Source of the DNA: Pseudomonadota bacterium
Lineage (GTDB): Bacteria; Pseudomonadota; Alphaproteobacteria; Dongiales; Dongiaceae
Direction of reading: 5' to 3'
Assembly: GCA_021792365.1 (NCBI GenBank)
Contig: JAJYUT010000002.1
Span: 950,313-1,014,312, forward strand
Length of the DNA stretch: 64,000 bases
This document shows positions 12,823 through 22,520 of this stretch, piece after piece. The position numbers and the translations under genes were made by a program. Under the pieces are notes generated by a model. The model saw only the letters and a list, made by a program, of their open reading frames with translations, was not told the origin of the DNA and ran no database searches. The stretch's first letter is position 1, and every line of letters begins with the position of its first letter.

Positions 12823-14997
12823 CTAAGCTTCGGCTTTGGCTTCGATCTTGGAAAAGTCGGCGACCGCGTTGAGGGTCGCGCGGATGGTCGAGAGCAGCCG
12901 CAGGCGATTGGATCGCAGCGACGGATCGGGATCATTGACGGTGACACGGTCGAAGAAGGCGTCGATCGGCGCGCGCAGGTTGGCGAGCGCGCCCATAGCG
13001 GCCACGAATTCCTCGCCGGCGACGCGGCCGCGCGCGACCTGCGCTTCCTGCTCCAGCGCCTGGAAGAGCTTCTTCTCCTCCTCCTGGGTGAATTTCGCGG
13101 GATCGGCAGCAACGCCGTCATAGCGGGCGCTGTCCTTCTTCTCCTCGATGCGCACGATGTTGCTGGCGCGGCGATAAGCGGCAATGAGATTGGCGCCGGC
13201 CTCGCTCTCCACCAGATCCTGCAGCGCCTTCACCCGCGCCGTCAGGCGGACGAGGTCGTCCTCATCACCGAGCGCGAAGACGGCCGCGATCAGGTCGTGG
13301 CGCACGCCCTGCTCCTTCAGCGCCACCTTCAGCCGGTCGGCGAAGAACTCAAGCAAATCGCTCATCTGATAGGCGTGAACCGCGGCTGCAGCGGCCTCCT
13401 TGGCGGTGCCTCCTTCGGCTTGGGCGCGTCGTTTGACACCCTGCTCGACAGCAACGTTTCCTTGATCGATGTATGCCTTTGCTGCCATGGAGAACACGTC
13501 GCGCAGTTTCAACCTCAAGCCATTTTCCAGGATCAGGCGAATGACGCCCAGCGCCGCGCGGCGCAGCGCGAAGGGGTCCTTGGAGCCCGTGGGCTTCTCG
13601 TCGATCGCGAAGAACCCGGCCAGGCTGTCGATCTTGTCCGCAAGCGCGACGGCCACGCTGGCCGGCGCGGAGGGGCACAGATCGTTAGGACCGAGCGGCC
13701 GGTAGTGCTCAGCAATCGCGTCTGCAATCTCCGGTGCATGGCCTTCGATCCCGGCGTAGTAACGCCCCATGATGCCTTGGAGTTCCGGGAACTCCCCTAC
13801 CATGCCAGTGGTAAGGTCGGCCTTGGCAAGGCGCGCGGCCTCCGCCGCCTGATCGGCATCGCAGCCGGGGATCAGCCCAGCGAGATGGCGCGCCAGCGCC
13901 CCGATGCGCGCGACCTTCTGCCCGACGGTGCCGAGCTGGGCGTGAAAGATGATGTCGTTGAGCGCCGGCAGCCGGTCGGCCAGCTTCACCTTCTGGTCCT
14001 GCTGCCAGAAGAAGATGGCGTCGCTCAGCCGGGCGCGCAGGACCCGCTCGTTGCCGGCGACGATCTGCGCGCCCTTGTCCACCGTGTCCATGTTGGCGAC
14101 CACCAGGAAGCGCGCGGCCACCGTCCCATTCTTGTCCTGGAGCGCGAAGTATTTCTGGTGCGTGCGCATGGAGGTGGTCAGCACCTCCGGCGGCAAGGTC
14201 ATATACTGGGGATCGATCCTGCCCATCAGCACCACGGGCCATTCCACGAGGCCGGTCACCTCATCCAGCAACCCATCATCCGGCTTGACCGTCAGCCCCT
14301 CCTTGAGGGCGCGGTCGCGGCACTGGGCCTGGATCAGGCCGCGCCGCTCCCGGGGGTCCGGGATGACCCTGGCGGCCTTGAGCTTCGCAAGATAGTCGGT
14401 TGAATTTGCAACATTAAACTCGTTCGGACTCAGAAACCGGTGGCCGCGTGTGCGCGCGGTGAAAGCGAGCTTGGCGTTGCCGCCCATCGGCACGCCGCCT
14501 TCGAGCGCGGCGCCGTCGAACACCGCCAGCACGTGATGCAACGGCCGCACCCAGCGCTGCGTCCAGTCGGCGAAGCGCATGCTCTTGGGCCAGGGCATCT
14601 GCTGGATGCACTCGACGATCACACCGGGCAGGACCTCGGCGAGCGGTCGCCCCTTCTTCTCGGTCGTCGCGAAATAGAACACGCCCTTGCCGGTGTCGCG
14701 CTCCTCGCATTCCTTTACGGATTTGAGCCCGACCGATTTCAGGAACCCGTCGATCGCGGGTTGCGGGGAGCCGACGCGCGGACCCTTGCGCTCCTCCCGC
14801 ACGTCCGGCTGGGCGGCCGGCAGCTCTTCAACGACGAGGGTCAGGCGGCGCGGCGTCACATAGGTGCGCGCGAGGGTGAAATGGATGCCGGCCGCGTGCA
14901 GCTTGTCCGACATCAGGCGCTGCAGGTCCTCCGCGGCGCGGGCCTGCATGCGGGCCGGGATCTCTTCGGAGAACAGTTCGAGCAGCAGTTCCGACAT
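12823..14997 (-). CDS. glyS: Glycyl-tRNA synthetase, beta subunit
   Basis: 724 residues, starting [18 protein letters not shown], which is the standard opening of bacterial GlyS. It pairs with the alpha subunit in an alpha2beta2 enzyme that charges tRNA-Gly; the beta chain carries tRNA recognition, an HD-like region and the C-terminal anticodon-binding helical bundle ([16 protein letters not shown]). A somewhat alanine/lysine-rich insertion near residues 520-550 ([19 protein letters not shown]) makes it a little longer than the usual 690 or so. It starts 3 bases after glyQ ends. Confidence 0.97.
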   Translation of the reverse strand: MSELLLELFSEEIPARMQARAAEDLQRLMSDKLHAAGIHFTLARTYVTPRRLTLVVEELPAAQPDVREERKGPRVGSPQPAIDGFLKSVGLKSVKECEERDTGKGVFYFATTEKKGRPLAEVLPGVIVECIQQMPWPKSMRFADWTQRWVRPLHHVLAVFDGAALEGGVPMGGNAKLAFTARTRGHRFLSPNEFNVANSTDYLAKLKAARVIPDPRERRGLIQAQCRDRALKEGLTVKPDDGLLDEVTGLVEWPVVLMGRIDPQYMTLPPEVLTTSMRTHQKYFALQDKNGTVAARFLVVANMDTVDKGAQIVAGNERVLRARLSDAIFFWQQDQKVKLADRLPALNDIIFHAQLGTVGQKVARIGALARHLAGLIPGCDADQAAEAARLAKADLTTGMVGEFPELQGIMGRYYAGIEGHAPEIADAIAEHYRPLGPNDLCPSAPASVAVALADKIDSLAGFFAIDEKPTGSKDPFALRRAALGVIRLILENGLRLKLRDVFSMAAKAYIDQGNVAVEQGVKRRAQAEGGTAKEAAAAAVHAYQMSDLLEFFADRLKVALKEQGVRHDLIAAVFALGDEDDLVRLTARVKALQDLVESEAGANLIAAYRRASNIVRIEEKKDSARYDGVAADPAKFTQEEEKKLFQALEQEAQVARGRVAGEEFVAAMGALANLRAPIDAFFDRVTVNDPDPSLRSNRLRLLSTIRATLNAVADFSKIEAKAEA

Positions 14998-15000
14998 GGC

Positions 15001-15897
<897 letters not shown>

Positions 15898-15903
15898 TTG
15901 CCC

Positions 15904-15943
15904 GCCCCGTGGTTATGGTGCGGCGCACCATAAAGAGCGGGGC
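15904..15943 (-). promoter_or_regulatory. Nested palindrome in the glyQ leader
   Basis: An inner perfect inverted repeat (TTATGGTGC at 15913-15921, GCACCATAA at 15925-15933, 3-base loop) is enclosed by an outer pair (GCCCCG at 15904-15909, CGGGGC at 15938-15943). On the minus strand it ends 6 bases before the glyQ start codon and includes the G-rich ribosome site. It could be an operator, or an RNA hairpin that limits translation. No known factor is assigned. Confidence 0.5.
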
Positions 15944-16005
15944 TGGAGTCTGCAAGGCGATGGCCCGGCGCGGCGGATCGGCCGGTCCGGGAGCCTCCGG
16001 ACCGA

Positions 16006-16353
16006 CTAGGCCGCCATCGCCCGGCCGGCCATCTGGCGGCATTCCTTGGCGCAGGCGCGGCAGGCCTGGGCGCATTCGTCCATGTCCCCGATCCGCTCGC
16101 AATCGGTGGCGCATTCCTCGCAGATCTTGGCGCACAGGTCGCATTGCATCAGGTGGCTGGGCGAGCCGATCAGCATCAGGGCCGCCGAGGTCCGGCAGAT
16201 CTCTGCGCATGCCATCATGAGCTGGAAGTGCTTGGGCTCGGTATGCTGCCCGCCCATTTGCAGGCAGTGCTGCATGGCGGTCTGGACGCAGTTCGCATAG
16301 CAGCTTTGGCACGCGTCGATGCAGGTTTTCATCTCGCCGCTGAGAGTGTGCAT
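16006..16353 (-). CDS. Cysteine-rich four-helix copper-binding protein (DUF326/Csp-like)
   Basis: 115 residues with 16 cysteines arranged in CxxxC and CxxC pairs along predicted helices (CIDACQSC, CAEIC, CDLCAKICEEC, CAQACRACAKEC). This is the pattern of cytosolic copper storage proteins, where thiols facing inside a four-helix bundle bind many Cu(I) ions. No signal peptide is present, so it is expected in the cytosol. The open frame runs upstream to 16965, but the MHTLSGEMKTC start gives the family's length. It lies upstream of glyQ in the same direction; a functional link is not evident. Confidence 0.85.
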   Translation of the reverse strand: MHTLSGEMKTCIDACQSCYANCVQTAMQHCLQMGGQHTEPKHFQLMMACAEICRTSAALMLIGSPSHLMQCDLCAKICEECATDCERIGDMDECAQACRACAKECRQMAGRAMAA

Positions 16354-16475
16354 GGTGGCCTCGCTTCGCTCGCATATCGGATGCAAGTCCAACAAGCGGC
16401 GCTCTCGCCCATTGCACCGGGCTTGCCCGCCGGCTCCGGGGCCCATGTCCTCAGGGGAGGTGTTCGGCCGCCGGT

Positions 16476-17576
16476 CTATTTGATCGCAGCCGCCGCCAAT
16501 TGCTCCACAAGGCGCAGGTCCTTGAGCGCAGCGGCAACGGTGTTGCGCACCGGCGCGCCCGCCGTGACGCTGTGCCAGAACCCGATCAGCTCGCGGATGA
16601 ACGCCTCCTCGTAGCTGGCGCGATAGACCGTCTCCTGCCAGCAATTGCCGTCGGAGCGGGACACCGTGAGCCTGGTCGGGAAGTGGTTGAGATAGGGCGA
16701 CGGAAACGTCAGCTCGTAGACGGCATCGTTGAAATAGAAACTCACCCTCTCCCGGTAATGTGCGACCTTGTGGACGAACAAATGGGTCATCTGCCAGATC
16801 GCGTCGCATCCGCGCAGCCTGACGCTGCCGTGCCCGCCGTCGCCGCCCGCAAAGAACGCGGCCCCGATGACCTCCCCCGTTTCCAGCCCGAGATGGTCGA
16901 GCGCCCCGTGGACGACATTGATGTCGTGGATGAGGCTGGAGCAGTAGCAGTTGGTGTATCCCCACATCTCAGCATCGGTGAGCTTGCGGGCGACGGCGCG
17001 GGCGACCTGCTCGTCCCGGCGCCGCTTCCCGTCCGCCACGGTCTCGGCCGGAATGTCGCTCGTCTTCACGAAATCGCCCTGATGCTGGTTGAACGGCCAG
17101 GAATCCGGATCCTGGACCTCGACGCTGATCATGCGCAACTCGGCCGCGCTCCTGGGCAGGAGCGACAGCAGCTTCTCGTAAGACGGGTCGAACCGTTTCA
17201 TATATCCGACCTGGACGACCCGGTTCGCCCGTTCCATGGCGGCAGCGATCTCCGCCGCCTGGGCGACGGAGAAGCACAACGGCTTCTCGCAGAAGACATG
17301 CACGCCACGGCGCAGGGCGTTCAACGTGATCTCCGCGTGATACTGGTCTGGCGCCGCCACCAGAATGGCCTCGATGCCGGCATCGAACAGCTGGTCATAG
17401 CTGCTGAAGGCCGGAAAGCCACGCTCTTCCAGCACGCGGCGCATCTCCGGCGACGCGTCCGCGATCCCGGCGATCTCGTACAGTCTCTCGAGCCGCCGCA
17501 GGTTCGGAATATGCTCCACCTGCCCGATGAGCCCGGCACCGACCACGCCAATCCTCACGCGCCTCGGTCGTTCCAT
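16476..17576 (-). CDS. Gfo/Idh/MocA-family NAD(P)-dependent oxidoreductase
   Basis: 366 residues. The N-terminal Rossmann fold has GVVGAGLIGQVEHIPNL, and the family's catalytic EKP motif appears as FCEKPLCFS. The C-terminal alpha/beta domain follows (GYMKRFDPSYEKLL onward). Such enzymes oxidise or reduce sugars, inositols and their derivatives. The ATG at 17576 is preferred over GTG at 17582 because an AAGGAGGGG site is placed correctly for it. It is the last gene of the sugar ABC operon, 84 bases after the ATPase gene, and probably acts on the imported sugar. Confidence 0.88.
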   Translation of the reverse strand: MERPRRVRIGVVGAGLIGQVEHIPNLRRLERLYEIAGIADASPEMRRVLEERGFPAFSSYDQLFDAGIEAILVAAPDQYHAEITLNALRRGVHVFCEKPLCFSVAQAAEIAAAMERANRVVQVGYMKRFDPSYEKLLSLLPRSAAELRMISVEVQDPDSWPFNQHQGDFVKTSDIPAETVADGKRRRDEQVARAVARKLTDAEMWGYTNCYCSSLIHDINVVHGALDHLGLETGEVIGAAFFAGGDGGHGSVRLRGCDAIWQMTHLFVHKVAHYRERVSFYFNDAVYELTFPSPYLNHFPTRLTVSRSDGNCWQETVYRASYEEAFIRELIGFWHSVTAGAPVRNTVAAALKDLRLVEQLAAAAIK

Positions 17577-17660
17577 CGCCACTCCCCTCCTTGTCTGGAA
17601 TCCTGATCTTGTCCCCGCCTCGGCAGCCCGCGCGCGTCGAGGCGCCGGCGACGCGGGCGG

Positions 17661-18458
17661 TCACCCGCTGGCCATCCTGCGCGCGCCGAGTTCGCTGATC
17701 TCCCGCTCCACCCGGCGCAGATCTTCGCCGCCCGCCATGACGTGCAGCACGTCGTCCCGCGTGACCGCGCTTCTCGGGAAGGTGCCCATGCTCCTGCCGC
17801 GATTGAGCAGCGTGAATCGGTCGGCCACCGCGAAGGCGTGGTGGATGTTGTGCGAGATGAAGACGACACCGAGGCCCCGGCTCCGCGCCTGGGCGACATA
17901 TTTCAGCACGATGGCCGCCTGATGCACACCGAGCGCCGATGTCGGCTCGTCCAGGATCAGCACGCGTGCGCCGAAATGCACCGCGCGCGCGATCGCCAGG
18001 CACTGGCGCTCGCCGCCCGAGAGCGTTCCCACCGCCTGGCTGGGGTCGCGCACGTCGATGCCGATCTCCGCCAGTTCCTTGACGACGATCCGGTCCGCGT
18101 GCGCCACGTCCAGCCGCGCGAAAGGGCTCACCCCCTTCATCGGCTCCCGCCCCAGAAAGAAGTTCCGGGTGATGCTCAGCAGCGGGATCATGGCGAGATC
18201 CTGGTAGACCGTGGCAATGCCCCGGTCCAAGGCCTGCCGCGGCGACGTGATGTGCGCCGGCTCACCGCCGATGAGATAGCTGCCTTTGCTCGGGGGGTGC
18301 ACGCCGGAGAGAATCTTGATCAAGGTGGACTTGCCCGCTCCGTTGTCGCCGAGCAGGCAGTGGACCTCGCCCGCATGGACCGCGAAGCTCAGGTCCTGAA
18401 GCGCGACGACCGTGCCGAAGGACTTGCTGACGTTCCTGAGTTCGATGATCGGCTGCAT
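17661..18458 (-). CDS. Sugar ABC transporter ATP-binding protein (FrcA/RbsA-like, single domain)
   Basis: 265 residues with one ABC cassette: Walker [10 protein letters not shown], signature LSGGERQ, Walker [14 protein letters not shown]. Ribose-type transporters usually have a double-length RbsA; the single cassette and the binding protein-permease-ATPase gene order resemble the fructose importer FrcBCA of rhizobia. It starts 3 bases after the permease gene. It energises import of the sugar bound by the protein encoded at 19672-20628. Confidence 0.92.
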   Translation of the reverse strand: MQPIIELRNVSKSFGTVVALQDLSFAVHAGEVHCLLGDNGAGKSTLIKILSGVHPPSKGSYLIGGEPAHITSPRQALDRGIATVYQDLAMIPLLSITRNFFLGREPMKGVSPFARLDVAHADRIVVKELAEIGIDVRDPSQAVGTLSGGERQCLAIARAVHFGARVLILDEPTSALGVHQAAIVLKYVAQARSRGLGVVFISHNIHHAFAVADRFTLLNRGRSMGTFPRSAVTRDDVLHVMAGGEDLRRVEREISELGARRMASG

Positions 18459-18461
18459 CGT

Positions 18462-19595
18462 CTATCGCTCTTGCGTCGCCCTGCGGCGCACATAGTTGTT
18501 GAAGAGGACGGCGAGCAGGACCATCACGCCGAGGAACACCTTGAACAGGTCCGAATCCACCCCGGTGTAGAGGATGCCGATCTGCACGGTGCCGTAGATC
18601 AGGGCGCCGAGCAGCGCGCCGACCGCCGAACCGTAGCCGCCCGTCAGCAGCGTGCCGCCGATCACGACCGCGATGATCGCGTCGAATTCCTTCAGCGTGC
18701 CGCGCAAAGTGTCGGTGGAGCCGACCTCCGTGATCTGCGTCGCGGCGAACAGCACGGCCGCGGCCGCGGTGAGCGAGAACAGGATGATCTTCACGCGATT
18801 GACGGGCACGCCGACCCTGAGCGCGGCGACGGCATCGCCGCCCACGGCGAAGATCCAGTTGCCGAAGCGCGTCCGCAGCAGGATCCAGGTCGCGCCCGCG
18901 GTGAGGGCGATCCACCACAGGATCGACACGGGCAGGCCCTCGATGCTCGGCGCGCCGTTCGGCTTGGTCCCGATCCAGCCCACCTCCGCCATCCAGCGGA
19001 AGAAGCCCTGGCCGACCTTGCCGGCGAACAGCGGGATCATCGGGCTTTCCGGGTCGCTCTCGGTGATCTTGGAGATCTGCGTGTAGCCGGAAATGTAGCG
19101 GGTGCCGGAAATCGCGAGCCCGCGCAGGATGAACAGGGATGCGAGGGTCACGACGAACGATGGCAGGCCGGTCTTGACGGTCAGGTATCCGTTGAGGGCG
19201 CCGATCGCGGCACAGACGACCAGGGCGAGCAGGATCGAGACGGTCAGCGGCAGGCCGTAGACCGTCGTGCCTAGCCCGATGATCACGCCGGCGAAGCCGA
19301 TCATGGAACCGATGGAGAGGTCGAACTCGCCCGCGATCATGAGCAGGGCGACGGCGGCCGCGATGATCCCGATCTCTGCGGCGACCGTGAGGATGTTGAT
19401 CTGCCCCTCCACGGTGAACATCCCGCTCGAGCCGGCGACCGCGAAGAAGATCAGGTAGATGAGGATGACCCCCGACAGCGCGCCGAGCTCGGGACGGCGC
19501 AGCGCGCGCGCGAGGAGCGGCGCCCTGCGCAGCCGCGCGCTGTCGCTTCCCGCGCCTTTGCGCAACGGCAATTCGGATTTCAGGATATCGCTCAT
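18462..19595 (-). CDS. Sugar ABC transporter permease (RbsC/FrcC type)
   Basis: 377 residues, highly hydrophobic, with 8 to 10 predicted membrane helices and the branched-chain permease/ribose permease hallmarks (VALLMIAGEFDLSIGSMIG, GLPSFVVTLASLFILRG, IGGTLLTGGYGSAVGALLGA). The ATG at 19595 has a GGAGG site 7 bases before it, so it is preferred over the frame start at 19634. The stretch between it and the binding-protein gene carries a strong hairpin (separate entry). Confidence 0.92.
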   Translation of the reverse strand: MSDILKSELPLRKGAGSDSARLRRAPLLARALRRPELGALSGVILIYLIFFAVAGSSGMFTVEGQINILTVAAEIGIIAAAVALLMIAGEFDLSIGSMIGFAGVIIGLGTTVYGLPLTVSILLALVVCAAIGALNGYLTVKTGLPSFVVTLASLFILRGLAISGTRYISGYTQISKITESDPESPMIPLFAGKVGQGFFRWMAEVGWIGTKPNGAPSIEGLPVSILWWIALTAGATWILLRTRFGNWIFAVGGDAVAALRVGVPVNRVKIILFSLTAAAAVLFAATQITEVGSTDTLRGTLKEFDAIIAVVIGGTLLTGGYGSAVGALLGALIYGTVQIGILYTGVDSDLFKVFLGVMVLLAVLFNNYVRRRATQER

Positions 19596-19611
19596 CTGCG
19601 TACCTCCGTGC

Positions 19612-19638
19612 CGGCTTGCCGGTCGCGCCGGCAAGCCG
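19612..19638 (-). promoter_or_regulatory. Intercistronic hairpin between binding-protein and permease genes
   Basis: CGGCTTGCCGG (19612-19622) and CCGGCAAGCCG (19628-19638) form a perfect 11-bp stem with a 5-base loop, 33 bases after the binding-protein stop and just before the permease ribosome site. Such hairpins often protect the upstream message or partly stop transcription so that the binding protein is made in excess. Confidence 0.6.
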
Positions 19639-19671
19639 CGGCCTGGTCCTTCATCCGGTGGCGGCGATCGC

Positions 19672-20628
19672 TTACCGGATGCCCTTCTTGCTCAAGGTCA
19701 TGATCTTCTCGACGTCGGCGGTCATGACCGGATTGGGGCCCGTGTAGATGTTGTTGATCGGCAGCACGCCGTATTTGGCGTTCAGCGTCAGCATGACGAC
19801 CGGCAGGTACCCCATCAGGTATTGCTGGGAGTCGAAGGAGAAGACGACCTCGCCTTTGCCCAACGCCGTCAGCGTGTCGCCGGACACGTCGAAATTCCCG
19901 ATCTTGTACTTTTCCAGCATTCCGGCATCCCGCAGCGCCGCCACGATGTTGGCGGCCGAGGGCGCGCCGAGCGCCAGGATGCCGTCCACCTCGGGATGCG
20001 CGGAGAGATACGCCTTGATGCGTGCGGCGGTGTCGGTCGGATCGAGGCTCACCTCGGTGCGATCGCCGTTCGCGCCCATCACCTCCAGGAACCCGTCGCA
20101 GGCGGATTCGTTGACCAGGTTCCCGACCTCGTGATTGGCGCAAACACCCTTGGTCACGCCGGCCGCCAGCAATTGCTTCGCGGCCCGCATTCCCTGCTCG
20201 CGGTAACTTGTCGTGCCGACGAACAGCTTCAATCCGAGCTTCGCGACCTGGTCCTCGCCGCTGTCGATGACGATCACCGGGATGCCGGATTCGGCCGCCG
20301 CCTTCACCGATTTCTCGAGGGCGGTCGCGTCCGGGATCGACACCACCAGGCCATCGACCTTCTGGGTGATTGCGGCGTCGATCATTCGTGCCATCGCCAC
20401 CATGTCCGTGGTCTGCGGCGCCTGGTAGCTCACTTCGACGCCCATGAGCGCCGCCGCGTCGTCGACACCCTTCTTGACCACGCCCCAATAAGCGTCAGAG
20501 GACTGGCCGTGAGTCACCACGGCAAGCTTGATGCTTTCCTCGGCCGCGGCAGGCGATGCCGCCAGGCCGGCGCACAGTGCCAGTGACAGGGAACAGAACG
20601 CCATCTTCGCCCGGTGCAGAACTGACAT
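19672..20628 (-). CDS. Periplasmic sugar-binding protein (RbsB/FrcB type)
   Basis: 318 residues with a Sec signal peptide ending near residue 29 (ASPAAA-EE). The mature protein is a type 1 (LacI-like) sugar-binding fold: KLAVVTHGQSSDAYWGVVKKG, DGLVVSIPDATAL, IPVIVIDSGED and GVCANHEVGN are family landmarks. It delivers a monosaccharide or related compound to the permease encoded next. A GGAGGAGAG ribosome site precedes the ATG. The substrate cannot be fixed, but the isomerase and Gfo/Idh neighbours suggest an inositol-like or rare sugar. Confidence 0.9.
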   Translation of the reverse strand: MSVLHRAKMAFCSLSLALCAGLAASPAAAEESIKLAVVTHGQSSDAYWGVVKKGVDDAAALMGVEVSYQAPQTTDMVAMARMIDAAITQKVDGLVVSIPDATALEKSVKAAAESGIPVIVIDSGEDQVAKLGLKLFVGTTSYREQGMRAAKQLLAAGVTKGVCANHEVGNLVNESACDGFLEVMGANGDRTEVSLDPTDTAARIKAYLSAHPEVDGILALGAPSAANIVAALRDAGMLEKYKIGNFDVSGDTLTALGKGEVVFSFDSQQYLMGYLPVVMLTLNAKYGVLPINNIYTGPNPVMTADVEKIMTLSKKGIR

Positions 20629-20682
20629 CTCACTCTCCTCCCTCCGGTTGTTTGCGGCGCGGCCCCTCGGCCGAGCCCTTGA

Positions 20683-21642
20683 TTAGCTGACGGAAAGCGC
20701 GCTCGGCGCCGTCCGATAGGTCACGTTGCGCAGCAGCTCGACGGACTTTCGGACTCCATCGAGCGGATCGATCAGGGCATCCTCGTGCTCGATCGAGAGC
20801 ACGTCGTCGTAGCCCGCCATGCGCAGCGCAGCGCAGAACTGGCGCCACCATTCTTCGCCATGGCCGAAGCCGAGCGTCACGTAGTTCCAGCTCCTCGATG
20901 CGGCCTCGCCCGCGGGGCGCGTCTCGAGCACGCCATCGATTCCGGCCGGGATCGGCTCGATGCGCGTATCCTTGGCGTGCACGTAGTAGATCGCATCGCC
21001 CAGCGCCCGGATCGCGGCCAGGGGATCGGCGCCCATCCATAGCGGGTGGCTGGGGTCGTAGTTCGCGCCGACCATGTCGCCGACGGCATCGCGCAGGCGC
21101 CGGAGCGTATGAGGGCTGTAGACCGCCTGATGTCCGTGCAGCTCCAGGCAGATCCGGCGAATGCCGTTGTCCCGCGCGACCTTCACCAAGCTGCGCCAAT
21201 ATGGAATGACGCATTCGTCCCACTGGAACCGCAGGATCGCACGGCATTCCGGCGGCCATTCCGTGACGATCCAGTTGGGATTGGCATCGCCCGGACCACC
21301 CGGCAGGCCCGACATCATGACGATGCGATCGACGCCGAGCAGCCTTGCCAGGCGGAACGTCTTGAGCGTGACGTCATGCTGGCGCGCGCCCTCCGCGCCG
21401 GGGAACAGCGGGTTGCCCGAGCAGTTGAGCGCCGAGATCGCCAACCCGTGGTCCGCGAGCTTCGCGCGGAACTCCCGCCGCGCCGCCTCGCTGTCCAGCA
21501 TGGCATCGAGCCGGATATGCGGCGCGCTCGACCAGTTGCCGCAACCGAACTCCAGGCAATCGAGCCCAAGCCCGGCGGCCGCTTCGAGCATGGCCTCGAA
21601 GCTCAAATCGGGCAGGCTGTCGGTCAGCATTCCGATTTTCAT
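20683..21642 (-). CDS. Sugar phosphate isomerase/epimerase family protein
   Basis: 319 residues from the ATG at 21642; the frame extends to 21813 but that part is AT-rich and looks like promoter DNA. It is a TIM barrel of the AP endonuclease 2/xylose isomerase-like family (MKIGMLTDSLPDLSFEAMLE, CLELHGHQAVYSP, GANYDPSHPLWMGADP, YYVHAKDTRI, GYDDVLSIEHED), with the Glu, Asp, His and Glu metal ligands visible. These enzymes isomerise or epimerise sugars and inosose-like compounds. It is the first gene of the five-gene minus-strand operon, 54 bases before the binding-protein gene. Confidence 0.88.
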   Translation of the reverse strand: MKIGMLTDSLPDLSFEAMLEAAAGLGLDCLEFGCGNWSSAPHIRLDAMLDSEAARREFRAKLADHGLAISALNCSGNPLFPGAEGARQHDVTLKTFRLARLLGVDRIVMMSGLPGGPGDANPNWIVTEWPPECRAILRFQWDECVIPYWRSLVKVARDNGIRRICLELHGHQAVYSPHTLRRLRDAVGDMVGANYDPSHPLWMGADPLAAIRALGDAIYYVHAKDTRIEPIPAGIDGVLETRPAGEAASRSWNYVTLGFGHGEEWWRQFCAALRMAGYDDVLSIEHEDALIDPLDGVRKSVELLRNVTYRTAPSALSVS

Positions 21643-21780
21643 GGGCACGCATCCCCTCGATGAAGTGACACAGGAGAACAGTATTGACCGCGCATTTGTC
21701 AAATAAAAAACGCATCGATCTCGCATATTTACTGATGTATCTTTAAGTTTTAAAGTAATAATCCACGTTCGCGCCGGCGC
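21643..21780 (-). promoter_or_regulatory. AT-rich promoter/operator region of the sugar operon
   Basis: This is the most AT-rich stretch nearby. On the minus strand it holds TTTGACAAATG, a good -35 candidate, and two inverted repeats: TTGAC-N9-GTCAA at 21684-21702 and CTTTAA-GTT-TTAAAG at 21741-21755. The first is a plausible repressor site overlapping the promoter. No regulator gene is next to it. Confidence 0.45.
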
Positions 21781-22430
21781 GTGTGTTCGGCGTCGCATTA
21801 AACTTTTCATCACGGTCAGGGAAAGCCCGGGATTGGTGCCGGGCTGTCGAGGTCACGGCGGCGGGGAGATGTAGGACGCGGCGCCGAAGTCATCCGCACA
21901 TAGCGGCAAGGCGGTGTAGCGAAGGGAAAGAGCGAGGCGCTCGAGCCTCAGAGAGACCGCGGATCGCGCCTGGCGCAGCGCGAGTCGCGAAGGCTGAAGA
22001 CGTCGGGCGAGGATGTTGTCGGTCGGGGTAAAGGGACAGAAGTTCCTGGTCGGGTGCGCCACGTGCCGCACCGGAGGGGCTATGGCCCAGGCGCAACTGC
22101 GCCGAACGGCGGACGGCATCAGGGTTTGTGGGCGCGCAGGATGTGCGGCGACACGGTTGGCGAGCGCCTCCAACAGCGTCCGCGTGGGGCCGGAAGATCG
22201 GGACGACACGGCAACCCCAGACGCAAGCCTGGAGAAAAGTCGGATAGTGCCGCTACGTCCTTTGCCCATGCCACGCGCCCCAGCGCCGAGCCGCACGTTT
22301 CCAGTCAATTATCGCCCACACCCCGCTTGCTTGCCAAGCGAGCACAAGAGGACCACGAGCCTGCCAAAAGAGCTGCCACACGCTTTCTTTCCTGGAGCGA
22401 GGCCCCGCATGCACAATCCTGACATTTCCT
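21781..22430. other. Gene-poor interval without recognisable gene
   Basis: About 650 bases. Overlapping frames of 60-150 codons are open on both strands, but none starts with a credible ribosome site or resembles a family I know, and their composition is arginine/alanine/proline-rich as in shadow frames. The interval may be a decayed gene or an unrecognised RNA. It ends at the palindromic promoter of the GST gene. Confidence 0.4.
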
Positions 22431-22458
22431 GGCGATTATATACTTTAGTATAATCGCC
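22431..22458 (+). promoter_or_regulatory. Palindromic promoter/operator before the GST gene
   Basis: GGCGATTATA (22431-22440) and TATAATCGCC (22449-22458) are perfect 10-bp arms around an 8-base spacer. The right arm contains a perfect TATAAT (22449-22454) 67 bases before the start codon, and the left arm contains the same hexamer on the other strand. The decamer ATTTCCTGGC occurs on both sides (22424 and 22460). A dimeric repressor covering the -10 box is the simplest reading. Confidence 0.5.
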
Positions 22459-22520
22459 CATTTCCTGGCAGTTGTCCGGCCTAGCATCATCCAGGCCCGG
22501 TTTCCGGCAAGGAGGCTGTC

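Noticed and set aside
21781-22430. RNase P RNA or tmRNA in the gene-poor gap
   Set aside because: The conserved cores of these RNAs (for example the GAGGAAAGTCC start of RNase P) are not found on either strand.
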